Source: Marinomonas ostreistagni
Lineage (GTDB): Bacteria > Pseudomonadota > Gammaproteobacteria > Pseudomonadales > Marinomonadaceae
Direction: 5' to 3'
DNA length: 64,000 nt
Assembly (NCBI RefSeq): GCF_016888445.1
Contig: NZ_JAFEKF010000001.1
Span: 372,001 to 436,000, forward strand
Below, piece after piece: positions 41,700-49,940 of this stretch. The notes beneath the pieces are model-generated. The model saw nothing but the letters and a program-made list of their open reading frames with translations, was not told the DNA's origin and did not search any database. The first letter of the stretch is position 1. Every line of letters begins with the position of its first letter. The translations under genes and the position numbers were made by a program.

Positions 41700-42137
41700 T
41701 TAGCGCTCGTAAACGACGACAACATTGTCTGGCAGTTGAGTCTGCTCTGGCACATAGGCAATGGTATTGTCGTGTTCACTGACGTGACGGACCGCATCGT
41801 TTACAGAAGCCATTTCCATTGGTGGCGTACTTCGTCCAGTGAATAATAATTGTGACCAGTAGGCCTGAATACGGCTCTCCGTAAGGCCAATAATATCGAC
41901 GTTAAACTGATTGCGTACGTCGCTGCCAGCGGGTAAGGCGATGGCGGTAAATTTACGGCTAAGGGTGCCGCCCATAAAAATTTGGCGCACTTCGCTGCGT
42001 GACAAGTCGTCAACTTTGGCTTCAGCATTGGCGATAATCCATAAATCGGCATGGCTATCGGCGCTGACGAAGCAAGCGACACTGACTAAGCTTGCCGCAG
42101 TGATGTGTTTGATGAAGTTGCGATTGAATCCTTTCAT
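41700..42137 (-). CDS. Small periplasmic phosphate-binding-protein-like protein
   Basis: About 145 residues from ATG 42137, with a signal peptide ending near 'DSHA'. The mature part ('DLSRSEVRQIFMGGTLSR', 'FTAIALPAGSDVRNQF', 'WSQLLFTGRSTPP', 'TIAYVPE') is the half-size PstS-like domain often annotated as 'phosphate ABC transporter substrate-binding protein', though no transporter is nearby. The start overlaps the porin stop by one base (TAATG). A membrane GGDEF-EAL gene follows after 30 bases. In that setting it is more likely a periplasmic ligand sensor for the c-di-GMP enzyme than a transporter part; ligand unknown. Confidence 0.78.
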   Translation of the reverse strand: MKGFNRNFIKHITAASLVSVACFVSADSHADLWIIANAEAKVDDLSRSEVRQIFMGGTLSRKFTAIALPAGSDVRNQFNVDIIGLTESRIQAYWSQLLFTGRSTPPMEMASVNDAVRHVSEHDNTIAYVPEQTQLPDNVVVVYER

Positions 42138-43378
42138 TAGAAAATCCACTCCACACCTACTTGGTACAACTCTGTCGTCCGATCAAAGTCATCATCGATG
42201 GAGTTAAACATGGCGGATTCATTACGATCGCCACGTAACCAGGTGACTTCGCCTTTTACGGCAAGCTTGGGTTGTACATCCCAGCGTACTCCCAGCGTCC
42301 ACGATTTGAGGCTATCAGAGCTACGTGATGATTCGATCTGGTTGAGGCCGTAATTAATGCCTGCTAAGCCTTGATAGCGTGGGTCTAACGGATTCATATT
42401 GGCCAAAGCGCTGGCGACTTCATTGGGAAAATCGTCATAGCTTAGATCACTTTCGGCGTAGGTAAGGTGCAGGGTTATGTCATCAAAAATATAACCACCG
42501 GTCAGGTAGTAAGTATCGATTTCGGGGATAAACGTCTGCACGTCTGGATTGATATTGACCCATTCAGCCGCCGCAAAATAATTGAGATCATCGTAGCGGA
42601 TGCCAAGCTGGGTAACATTGATCACACTTTGCGTAGACAGTGCATCTACGGTCTTAGGGAAGCTGTTGAAGCGACTGACTGAACCAGCCAGTAGATCAAG
42701 TTCTGATAACGCAATGTCGACATCGCCTTGGTGAAACGAGGCGCGTAATTGCACATTGCCGTAGCGAGTACTGGCAATCAGGCCGCCGAGGGTATCGACA
42801 TCGTAGTCGGTAGTACGGTTATTAAGGGTGATGTCGCCTTCGTGCTGGCCGATATAGGCTTCAAAGCTGGTATCAAAGCCGTTGCTAAAATAGCCCCACG
42901 TTGCGTCAATCCCTTCAAAGGTCGGGAACAGGTAGGCGCTGTACATTTGCTCTGGCGGGGAAATCCAATGGTAAGCATAGCCTACGTCAATCACGTCGCT
43001 GAGCATAAAAAAGGGTGTACGCAGTTTACCGACTTTTATTGATAAGTTGTCTTCTGGTTGGATGGTGGCATAGAGCCAATCAAGCTCGGAATCCTGGGTG
43101 TCATTGGCGCGCAACACGCCTTGAGCCGTCACGCTAAGATAGTCATTTGCTTGAGCATGGACTTGTAAGCCAATAAGCGATTTAGGGTCTAGATTAATGT
43201 GATCAGAGTAGCCGCGAAATTCAGCTTGGTCTGTATTAAGATAGCCACCCACAACACGGCCAAAGCCGGACACGCTGACGCTGTCTTCCAAAGACGCCGC
43301 AAAGCTACTGTTTGTGCCGGCAAAGGTGGCCGTACATAATGCAAGCGCCATAAAGCGAGTTAAATTTTGAGCTGGCAT
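42137..43378 (-). CDS. Outer-membrane porin-like beta-barrel protein
   Basis: About 413 residues from ATG 43378 ('MPAQNLTRFMALAL'), chosen because it gives a normal signal peptide ending at 'SFA'; the frame extends to 43447. The mature protein shows alternating strands and short acidic turns throughout and ends in 'QVGVEWIF', with the C-terminal Phe used by the Bam machine. 'VSGFGRVVGGYLN' and 'LSIKVGKLRTPFFMLSD' resemble porins of the OprO/OprP-like or general marine type. Substrate unknown. First gene of a three-gene minus-strand set with the PstS-like and GGDEF-EAL genes. Confidence 0.8.
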   Translation of the reverse strand: MPAQNLTRFMALALCTATFAGTNSSFAASLEDSVSVSGFGRVVGGYLNTDQAEFRGYSDHINLDPKSLIGLQVHAQANDYLSVTAQGVLRANDTQDSELDWLYATIQPEDNLSIKVGKLRTPFFMLSDVIDVGYAYHWISPPEQMYSAYLFPTFEGIDATWGYFSNGFDTSFEAYIGQHEGDITLNNRTTDYDVDTLGGLIASTRYGNVQLRASFHQGDVDIALSELDLLAGSVSRFNSFPKTVDALSTQSVINVTQLGIRYDDLNYFAAAEWVNINPDVQTFIPEIDTYYLTGGYIFDDITLHLTYAESDLSYDDFPNEVASALANMNPLDPRYQGLAGINYGLNQIESSRSSDSLKSWTLGVRWDVQPKLAVKGEVTWLRGDRNESAMFNSIDDDFDRTTELYQVGVEWIF

Positions 43379-43608
43379 AATGACATGTCCATAAATATGA
43401 GATGCTACTAAAATAGCAATTGTGCATATCTTACTTATTACAAACATAGTTCTCTAGAGCTTTTTTGTACAGAATGTAAGCATTTAGTAAGTGTATGTTG
43501 TTGATGCGCGAAAGGAACTCAGCGCTAGCGCTAGGTGGCGTTGCTTGACCATGCTAGAATGCTGGCTTGCAATATTTACTCCGCAGTTCGTTTTTAAAGG
43601 CACCCCCT

Positions 43609-44472
43609 ATGCAATCCATTGGTTTGATCGGTCAGAATATTTCCGCTTCGCGTGCGCCCGCACTTCACAATAAGCTGGGTGAGCTCAAAGACTTACCCGT
43701 TCATTACCAGTTACAAGAGCTAGACCGCAGCACAGATGAGGCCTTTACAGAGCGCTTGGCTTGGCTGCGTGAGCAGAATTTTATCGGCACCAATGTAACG
43801 TTCCCATTTAAGCAAGTTGCCGTGGCAAGTGCCGACGAGGTGGATGAATCGGTGAGCAAAGTGGGCTCGACCAATACCTTGGTGCTCAAGCATGGCAAAG
43901 TGCAGGCCTACAATACCGATTATTCGGGCTTTATCCGCGGCTATCGTACTCGATTAGGCGAGATGCCAGCGGGCAAGGTGCTGATGCTTGGCGCAGGCGG
44001 TGTTGGGCGCGCGGTAGCGTTTGGCTTATTTGAGGTGGGAGCAACCGAGCTTTTTATCACTGACCTTAATGAAGCGGGCGGACGCGCGCTCGTGCAGGCG
44101 TTAGTCGACGCCGGTTACGCCGCCAATTGGGTGCCCACATCTGACGTGGCCGAGGTCGCGTTAACGATGGATGGTTTGGTCAACTGCACGCCAGTTGGCC
44201 ATTACAAAACGCCGGGTAATCCCTTGGCTACGTCTGCTTTTGGTGGTCAGCAATGGGCCTTTGATGCGGTCTACACGCCGCTTGATACAGAGTTTTTACA
44301 ATGCGCTCATGGTGCGGGGCTTAAGCTGGTATCAGGCTTTGATTTGTTCTTTTACCAAGGTTTGGATGCGTTTGAGATTTTTACCTCAGTGAAAGTCGAC
44401 GATGTGACACCGGTCTGGTCGGCCTTTTGTGAGCAGTACGATATCCGCAGTGAGTTATTTAACTTACGCTAG
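43609..44472 (+). CDS. aroE: Shikimate dehydrogenase family protein
   Basis: 287 residues from ATG 43609 (AAAGG eight bases before it; the frame opens at 43567). It reduces 3-dehydroshikimate or a related compound with NAD(P)H. The substrate site has 'ISASRAPALHN' (Ser12/Ser14), 'NVTFPFKQ' with catalytic Lys68, Asn89 in 'GSTNT' and Asp104 in 'YNTDYSGF'. The cofactor loop is 'GAGGVGRAVA'. 'NVTFPFKQ' rather than 'NVTIPHK' is common in the secondary, quinate/shikimate-type paralogues, so this may be a catabolic or accessory enzyme rather than the main biosynthetic AroE. Single gene with its own terminator. Confidence 0.85.
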   Translation: MQSIGLIGQNISASRAPALHNKLGELKDLPVHYQLQELDRSTDEAFTERLAWLREQNFIGTNVTFPFKQVAVASADEVDESVSKVGSTNTLVLKHGKVQAYNTDYSGFIRGYRTRLGEMPAGKVLMLGAGGVGRAVAFGLFEVGATELFITDLNEAGGRALVQALVDAGYAANWVPTSDVAEVALTMDGLVNCTPVGHYKTPGNPLATSAFGGQQWAFDAVYTPLDTEFLQCAHGAGLKLVSGFDLFFYQGLDAFEIFTSVKVDDVTPVWSAFCEQYDIRSELFNLR

Positions 44473-44506
44473 TCGTTATCGAGTTAGCAAATAGCTGAAG
44501 CAGTTT

Positions 44507-44545
44507 AAAAAGCCCCAAGGCACTGATAGGTGTCTTGGGGCTTTT
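44507..44545. terminator. Bidirectional terminator between aroE and the aldo/keto reductase gene
   Basis: Long stem AAAAGCCCCAAGGCAC / GTGTCTTGGGGCTTTT with a small loop and one mismatch, A run before and T run after. It lies between convergent genes. Confidence 0.92.
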
Positions 44546-44570
44546 GCGTTTTTGAGCCTAGCCGTATGGC

Positions 44571-45563
44571 TTATTCGAAGTCGAAGGTTTCGGTATCGAT
44601 TTCCTGTTGTAGAGCTTCGCCATAGCGCGGACCACTGATGCGCGTCGGCGCAAACAGCTCGCTAAGTTCGCTCAGATCGTCATGGCTCAGTACTAAGTGC
44701 TGGGCTTCAAAGTTCTCCTGCATGTGCGCCACAGAGCGTGTGCCTGGGATGGTGACGATATGTTCACTTTGATGTGCTAGCCAACTCAGGGCCAATTGCG
44801 CTGGTGTGGCGTTGAGGCGTTTGGCGGTGGCTAAGTAATCTTGCAATAGGCGTTGGTTTTGTGGCCAATGGGCCTCTGTGAAGCGTGGCATACTGATACG
44901 GATATCGCCGTCTTCAAGAGCTTCGGGGTCACTCACGGTATTACTTAGAAAGCCGCGTCCTAGAGGACTAAAGGCAACAAAGGTAACACCAAGCGCTTTG
45001 GTCGCTTCCAGTGTGGCGATCTCAGGGTTACGTGTCCAAAGCGAGTATTCGGATTGCAATGCGGTGATCGGCGCTTCTTTATGAGCTTTGTGAAGTGTCT
45101 CGGCACTCACTTCAGATAAGCCTATCGCGCCGATCTTACCTTCCTGTACTAAGTCTTGCAGGGCGCCGACACTTTCTTCGATCGGCACATCAGGGTCTTT
45201 GCGGTGCAGGTAATACAGGTCAATATGCTCGGTTTGCAGGCGCTTTAAGCTTTCTTCACATTGGCGTCTCAGTGTTTCAGGGCGGCCATTAATCTGTTTG
45301 TTGCCATGAATATTGGCCATGCCACACTTGCTCGCCAGCATGACTTCTTCACGAATGCCACGCAGGGCTTGGCCGACGAGGCGTTCATTGGCGCCGGCGC
45401 CATATAAAGTCGCAGTATCAAAATGGCGATAGCCCATTTCAAACGCTTTTTGTAGCGCACGTACGGCATCGGCTTCAGCGACTGGGGCGCCATAAGCATG
45501 TGACAGGTTCATACAGCCCAAGCCTATCTTGGGCGTCAGTAGGTGTTCGTGACGGGACATCAA
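44571..45563 (-). CDS. Aldo/keto reductase
   Basis: 330 residues of the AKR TIM-barrel fold, NAD(P)H-dependent carbonyl reductase. The catalytic tetrad is present: Asp49 in 'HFDTATLYG', Tyr54, Lys79 in 'LASKCG' and His120 in 'YYLHRKDP'. The overall sequence ('GLGCMNLSHAYG', 'IGAIGLSEVSAETL', 'FVAFSPLGRGFL', 'TIPGTRSVAHMQEN') is of the YajO/YakC-like group that often reduces small aldehydes and methylglyoxal. It lies 43 bases after a LysR-type gene on the same strand and may be under its control. Natural substrate unknown. Confidence 0.92.
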   Translation of the reverse strand: MMSRHEHLLTPKIGLGCMNLSHAYGAPVAEADAVRALQKAFEMGYRHFDTATLYGAGANERLVGQALRGIREEVMLASKCGMANIHGNKQINGRPETLRRQCEESLKRLQTEHIDLYYLHRKDPDVPIEESVGALQDLVQEGKIGAIGLSEVSAETLHKAHKEAPITALQSEYSLWTRNPEIATLEATKALGVTFVAFSPLGRGFLSNTVSDPEALEDGDIRISMPRFTEAHWPQNQRLLQDYLATAKRLNATPAQLALSWLAHQSEHIVTIPGTRSVAHMQENFEAQHLVLSHDDLSELSELFAPTRISGPRYGEALQQEIDTETFDFE

Positions 45564-45606
45564 GTTACCTCGAACAAAAGTGAAACATCGCGACTCAAAT
45601 GGTGCG

Positions 45607-46812
45607 TTACACCGGGGCGTGCAGTGCAGCAGTCGCTCTTAGCGTATCGAGGAAGTGTGACTGAGTATCAGTCGGAAGCCAAGCCTTTCGTGTCAACAAG
45701 CGAGCGCTGGTGGGTTGAGAGCGCATTGATGTTGGCACATTTAATAAAGGTTGTAGGGCAGGGTCTTGAGCTAATTGTGAAGTATATAAGCAGGTCACAC
45801 GGTCACTGTTAAGCACTAAGGTGCGCGTCAAATACGCAGACTGGGCGTGCAGAATATGCCGTGGTGCAATCAGGCCGTTGCTCTGAAGCTCCGAAAGCGT
45901 TTGATGAAAACGTTCAAGATGGCTCGGAACGACCCATTCGAAGTGGTTAAGATCGTCTAGCTCAAGGGTGGGGCGCGATAGTAATGGGTGGTCTGTTTGG
46001 CAGGCAAACGTGAGCGCCGGTAAGGTGACATGTTCAATGGCAAACGTATCTTCCGGCACGTTTTGATAACTATCATCGAGGACGATGTCGAGTTGGCCAG
46101 AGGCCAGTTTTTGCCATAAATGATGTGGTGCTTGTTCCTCAAAACTCAGTTTGGCAGGTGCGTGCTGGGCCTCAAAATCGAGGATCGCATGACTTAACAG
46201 CGCATCCTGCAAAACGGTGTCGCAGCCGATGCGGATTTCTGGGATATGTAGGCTTGGTACAGCGCCTACGTCGAGCATACCTTGGCGCACTTCGTTAAAG
46301 GCCAACTTAGCACTCTGAGTCAGAGCTTGGCCGTGGCTGGTCAGGGAAGTATTGCTGACTTGCTTACAAAAAAGACTCACTTGCAGCAGCTTTTCAAGCT
46401 CTTTGGCCGAGCGATAAATCGATGATTGCGCGACATTTAGGGCGCGGCTGGCGGCGCTGAAGCTCTGCCAATCGTGTACCGCGATCAAAGCGATCAGTTG
46501 GGTGGTGCTGATCTTGCGCAGTTGTTCAGGGGCTTGAGCGAGCTGTGGCGACAGTTTAATCAGGGTGTCATCCAGCCAAGCTAAGGTGCGCTCGATACGA
46601 CGTTGAAAGCGCACGCCCAAGGTCGATAGATTCATGCCCTCGGCGTGACGTTCAAATAAGGCAATGCCCAGTTGCTTTTCCAGTTTGGCAATGGCTTGGG
46701 TGATGGCTGGCTGGGATACTTGCGTGTGCTCGGCCGCGCGCACTGTGCTTTTGAGATAGCACACAGCTAAAAAAATACGCAGATGGCGCAAGTTAGGTAA
46801 CTGAATGTCCAC
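45607..46812 (-). CDS. LysR-family regulator with two DNA-binding domains
   Basis: 401 residues, about 100 longer than normal LysR proteins. The first winged helix (about 6-65) reads 'LRIFLAVCYLKSTVRAAEH' then 'VSQPAITQAIAKLEKQLG' and 'LFERHAEGMNLSTLG'. A second similar unit follows at about 100-163: 'LIALIAVHDWQSFSAASRAL' region, 'VAQSSIYRSAKELEKLL' and 'LFCKQVSNTSLTSHG'. The effector-binding domain comes after ('IRIGCDTVLQDALLSH'). Both helix-turn-helix units look intact. I recall a minority of LysR proteins with such doubled domains. Likely targets are the aldo/keto reductase gene just downstream or the divergent HiPIP gene, by position only. Confidence 0.88.
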   Translation of the reverse strand: MDIQLPNLRHLRIFLAVCYLKSTVRAAEHTQVSQPAITQAIAKLEKQLGIALFERHAEGMNLSTLGVRFQRRIERTLAWLDDTLIKLSPQLAQAPEQLRKISTTQLIALIAVHDWQSFSAASRALNVAQSSIYRSAKELEKLLQVSLFCKQVSNTSLTSHGQALTQSAKLAFNEVRQGMLDVGAVPSLHIPEIRIGCDTVLQDALLSHAILDFEAQHAPAKLSFEEQAPHHLWQKLASGQLDIVLDDSYQNVPEDTFAIEHVTLPALTFACQTDHPLLSRPTLELDDLNHFEWVVPSHLERFHQTLSELQSNGLIAPRHILHAQSAYLTRTLVLNSDRVTCLYTSQLAQDPALQPLLNVPTSMRSQPTSARLLTRKAWLPTDTQSHFLDTLRATAALHAPV

Positions 46813-47097
46813 GGTCCGTCCTAGAGTGGTTGAGTTTTATACAGATCATCCATAATGCTTCCTTTTTTAATGAAAATATAGCAAAAAATGGCTGATTTAA
46901 CCGATTGGGCCACTTTCGGACTAGATGGCATGCGTTTAACAGAGTGTATCCAGGCAATCTCAAGCCTCGCTAAACACTAATATTATTTTTATGTGATATA
47001 AGTCAGGCCCTGAGAATGGTTCCACCCTTAGTCTTTAAGCACGTATAAGGCCGCTCTTAGGTGGCAGGGCACAGACATCAAAGGCTAGGAGAGAGCA

Positions 47098-47409
47098 ATG
47101 ATTGATACAACACGTCGCAGTATGTTGAAAAAAGGAATGTTCGGGTTGGCGGTATTGCCATTTGGTATGGGCGCATTGACACAGTCGGCCTTTGCCGCGC
47201 TGCCGATGCTAGATCCTTCGGCGCCTAATGCTAAAGCCTTGGCGTATACGCCAGATGCATCGACCGCTGCATCTCATGCTGCTTTTAAAGCTGGTAGCAA
47301 TTGTGCCAATTGCCAGCTATTTAATGCGTCTACAGGCGCTTGTCCGCTGTTTGGTGGTCATGCCGTAGAGCCAGAAGGTTGGTGTCAGGCGTGGGTGAAA
47401 AAAGCGTAA
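47098..47409 (+). CDS. High-potential iron-sulfur protein (HiPIP)
   Basis: 103 residues. A Tat signal is present ('TTRRSMLKKGMFGLAVL'), ending near 'SAFAA', as needed to export a folded Fe-S protein. The four cluster ligands are Cys69, Cys72, Cys82 and Cys96 in the HiPIP spacing C-x2-C-x9-C-x13-C. HiPIPs are soluble periplasmic one-electron carriers between the bc1 complex and a terminal oxidase or reaction centre. A good ribosome site (AGGAGAG) precedes the ATG and a strong terminator follows, so it is a single-gene unit, divergent from the LysR gene. The 285-base gap between them shows no feature I can name. Confidence 0.93.
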   Translation: MIDTTRRSMLKKGMFGLAVLPFGMGALTQSAFAALPMLDPSAPNAKALAYTPDASTAASHAAFKAGSNCANCQLFNASTGACPLFGGHAVEPEGWCQAWVKKA

Positions 47410-47422
47410 GCTTTGGTTCAAA

Positions 47423-47462
47423 AAAAGGCGCTTAAACTGTGGAAGGTTTAAGCGCCTTTTTT
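47423..47462. terminator. Bidirectional terminator between HiPIP and the M48 protease gene
   Basis: Fifteen-base-pair stem AAAAGGCGCTTAAAC / GTTTAAGCGCCTTTT with an eight-base loop, A run before and T run after; between convergent genes. Confidence 0.93.
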
Positions 47463-47488
47463 GTGTCTAATGTGTGGTATCGCGCAGA

Positions 47489-48292
47489 TTAGTAGCAGTT
47501 AGCTGTCTGGTTGCGAGCTTTTAGCGATGCGTAAATCTGCTTCGGCTCAGCCATGTGCTCTTTCAAACCTGCGATACGAGAATTGTGCGACGGGTGCGTC
47601 GATAAAAACTCTGGTGTATCGCTTGAGCCCACTTTGCTCATATTCTGCCATAGGGTGACGCTTTCTTCTGGGTTGAAGCCCGCTTTGGCCATCAACTCCA
47701 AGCCGATTTGGTCGGCTTCGGACTCGTGGGTACGGCTAAACGGTAAGATAATGCCCACCTGCGCGCCAATGCCAAGGCCTTGGAAAATAGCCGCTTTGGT
47801 GGCTGAGTCCTCGCCAGAGAGCTGATAACCAAGTGCTAGAGCTTGGCTTGTGGCTAACTGAGTAGAAACACGCTCATTACCATGACGCGCCATGACGTGG
47901 CCCACTTCGTGGCCGACCACAGCCGCTAGCTGGGATTGGTTTTCGGCTACCTCTAATAAGCCCGTGTAAACCCCAATTTTGTTGCCCGGTAGAGCAAAGG
48001 CGTTGACCTGCTCGTCATCAAACACCACCACTTCCCATGCTTGATCGCGGTATTGATCCGGTAACACTGAGATAATGCGATCCGCAACACATTGCACGTT
48101 TTGCGTAACATTAGTGCTGCTGGTAGTCGGCAGGTTTGACTTCATCTCAGTAAACGATGCGACGCCCATTTCATTAAGTTGACTGTCTGGTAGCAACGTC
48201 AGCTGGCTGCGCCCTGTGGGCGATGTGCTACATGCCACCAAGGACACGCTGACAAGGCCGATTGCCAAATGGCGTAAAAGCGATGAAGACAT
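47489..48292 (-). CDS. M48 family metalloprotease, lipoprotein (LoiP/BepA-like)
   Basis: 267 residues from ATG 48292, which has AGGAGAGG six bases before it; the frame runs on to 48427 but that Arg-rich extension lies in the neighbouring gene. The N-terminus is a lipoprotein signal with lipobox 'LVAC'. Zinc site: 'HEVGH' at 128-132 and the third ligand Glu in 'HESEADQIG'. 'LPGNKIGVYTGLL' precedes it as in LoiP/YggG and BepA. These enzymes sit in the periplasm or at the outer membrane and degrade misfolded envelope proteins. It lies 23 bases after a DUF2750 gene on the same strand. Confidence 0.92.
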   Translation of the reverse strand: MSSSLLRHLAIGLVSVSLVACSTSPTGRSQLTLLPDSQLNEMGVASFTEMKSNLPTTSSTNVTQNVQCVADRIISVLPDQYRDQAWEVVVFDDEQVNAFALPGNKIGVYTGLLEVAENQSQLAAVVGHEVGHVMARHGNERVSTQLATSQALALGYQLSGEDSATKAAIFQGLGIGAQVGIILPFSRTHESEADQIGLELMAKAGFNPEESVTLWQNMSKVGSSDTPEFLSTHPSHNSRIAGLKEHMAEPKQIYASLKARNQTANCY

Positions 48293-48315
48293 AAACCTCT
48301 CCTGATTTTGTTGGA

Positions 48316-48675
48316 TTATCCTTGGATCTCGTTGTGCAATTCTTGCGCGTGCACCACAATGCCTTCTCCGGCCATGTTCGGTGCGACGCCGACGCTCACG
48401 CCGTCTTCTCCCATACCTGGCAACCAAGTATTGCAGAAGGCATCGTTGGTAATATCCAGCGCACTGAAACCTTCATGTTCTGTTTGTGCCCATTCGTTCG
48501 CCATTTCAGCAGTGGGCCATACAGGAAGCACTTGCTGATCCGCTACTGAAAGGGTTAAGCAGCCTTCCGTGTCCGCAAGAGTATAACAAGTACCGCCCGA
48601 TTTAATATGCTTCACAAATGCGTCATAGCGAGCTTGGCTGGTTTGACGAAAAAACGTAGAAGTATCAATAGACAT
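48316..48675 (-). CDS. DUF2750 domain protein
   Basis: 119 residues, small soluble protein without signal peptide. 'CYTLADTEGCLTLS' followed by 'VLPVWPTAEMANEWA' and the ending 'SVGVAPNMAGEGIVVHAQEL' match the DUF2750 family, whose members are uncharacterised; some relatives are annotated as immunity-like or DUF-only proteins. It is read just before the M48 lipoprotease gene, which starts 23 bases on, so the two may be co-transcribed. No function can be assigned. Confidence 0.75.
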   Translation of the reverse strand: MSIDTSTFFRQTSQARYDAFVKHIKSGGTCYTLADTEGCLTLSVADQQVLPVWPTAEMANEWAQTEHEGFSALDITNDAFCNTWLPGMGEDGVSVGVAPNMAGEGIVVHAQELHNEIQG

Positions 48676-48741
48676 AAATAGTATTCACTCAAGGGTTTAG
48701 CTGTGATGATAGCATATCAAGCTGAATCTGATAGCCATAAA

Positions 48742-48776
48742 AAAAGTGGCTGCCAATCATCTGGCAACCACTTTTT
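48742..48776 (-). terminator. Terminator of the BMP transporter operon
   Basis: Stem AAAAGTGG-TGCCA paired with TGGCA-CCACTTTT, each arm broken by one bulge, around ATCATC; T run on both strands. It follows the stop of the binding-protein gene by about 30 bases. Confidence 0.85.
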
Positions 48777-48807
48777 GATACTACTCGACTTATCTGTCTT
48801 TTGTAAA

Positions 48808-49878
48808 TTAGCGTGGAATTTGGTCGTTGATGCCTTCCACGTACCAATTCACTTGTGCCAGCTCTTGGTCAGTTAGGGTGTGGCCTTCAGGTACCACGAC
48901 GTTACCCTTATTGTCAGTGATTGGCCCAGTGAATGGGTGGAATTCACCGGATGCCAATTTGTCGTACGTAGCATCGATTTTGGCGCGCACATCTTCTGGT
49001 AAGTTGTCGTTGATCGACGCTAGGCTAAGCATGTCATCTTGGAAACCGCCCCAGAAATCTTGTGGCTGATAAGTGCCGTCCATGACCGCTTGCGCGACCT
49101 TGATGTAGTAAGGTGCCCAGTCATCACGCACAGAGAAGACATGTGCTTCAGGGGCAAAGCTGCTTTGGTCGGATGCTTGGCCGATGGCACGCACACCGCG
49201 CTTCTCAGCTGCGATCAATGGTGCTGGGCTATCCGTGTGCTGTAGTAGCACGTCGACACCTTGGTCCATTAATGCGTTTGCTGCGTCCGTTTCTTTACCT
49301 GGATCATACCAAGAGTTCACCCAGACGATTTTCATAGTCACGTCAGGGTTGACGCTTTTAGCCGCCATAAACGCTGAGTTGATGTCACGAATAACTTCTG
49401 GAATAGGGAAAGAGCCGATGTAACCGATGGTGTTGCTCTCAGTCAGCATGCCCGCGGCCACGCCAGACACATAACGACCTTCGTAGGTGCGTAGGGCATA
49501 AGTGCCCATGTTTTTCGCACGCTTGTAGCCTGTCGCATGCTCAAAAGTTACATCTGGGAAGCGCTTGGCGACTTTCAATGTTGGGTTCATAAAACCAAAC
49601 GAGGTTGAGAAGATCAGGTCATTGCCGGATTTTGCCAGCTGAGTGATGACACGCTGGGCGTCGGCACCTTCTGGTACGTTTTCGACAAACGTCGTTTCGA
49701 CTTTGTCACCGAAGTATTCTTCAAGCTCTTGACGCCCACGATCGTGCTCGTAGCTCCAGCCAAGATCGCCCACAGGGCCAACGTAGACAAAACCAACCTT
49801 AAACGGGTCTTCTGCTGCGTGTGCAGCGCTCATCCCCGCAATCAGGCCTAAGCCCACTAGTAAGCTTTTCATTTTCAT
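48808..49878 (-). CDS. BMP family ABC transporter substrate-binding protein (nucleoside type)
   Basis: 356 residues from ATG 49878, which has AGGAGCG six bases upstream; the frame opens at 49929. The signal peptide ends at 'SAAHA' and has no lipobox. Family marks of the PnrA/BMP group are 'KVGFVYVGPVGDLGWSYEHD', 'LAKSGNDLIFSTSFGFM' and 'TIGYIGSFPIPEV', with 'QHTDSPAPLIAAEKRG'. BMP proteins deliver purine nucleosides or related bases to an RbsABC-like ABC importer. It is the last gene of the operon after the ATPase and two permeases. The exact ligand (nucleoside, purine base) is not readable. Confidence 0.9.
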   Translation of the reverse strand: MKMKSLLVGLGLIAGMSAAHAAEDPFKVGFVYVGPVGDLGWSYEHDRGRQELEEYFGDKVETTFVENVPEGADAQRVITQLAKSGNDLIFSTSFGFMNPTLKVAKRFPDVTFEHATGYKRAKNMGTYALRTYEGRYVSGVAAGMLTESNTIGYIGSFPIPEVIRDINSAFMAAKSVNPDVTMKIVWVNSWYDPGKETDAANALMDQGVDVLLQHTDSPAPLIAAEKRGVRAIGQASDQSSFAPEAHVFSVRDDWAPYYIKVAQAVMDGTYQPQDFWGGFQDDMLSLASINDNLPEDVRAKIDATYDKLASGEFHPFTGPITDNKGNVVVPEGHTLTDQELAQVNWYVEGINDQIPR

Positions 49879-49940
49879 GTAGCGCTCCTTATGTGCCCGA
49901 AGGCGTGTTTCAAACAATAATGTAAACAAGCAAATTCTTA

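Noticed and set aside
48293-48427. Arg-rich N-terminal extension of the M48 protease
   Set aside because: It overlaps the DUF2750 gene in another frame; ATG 48292 has a strong ribosome site and begins a proper lipoprotein signal.
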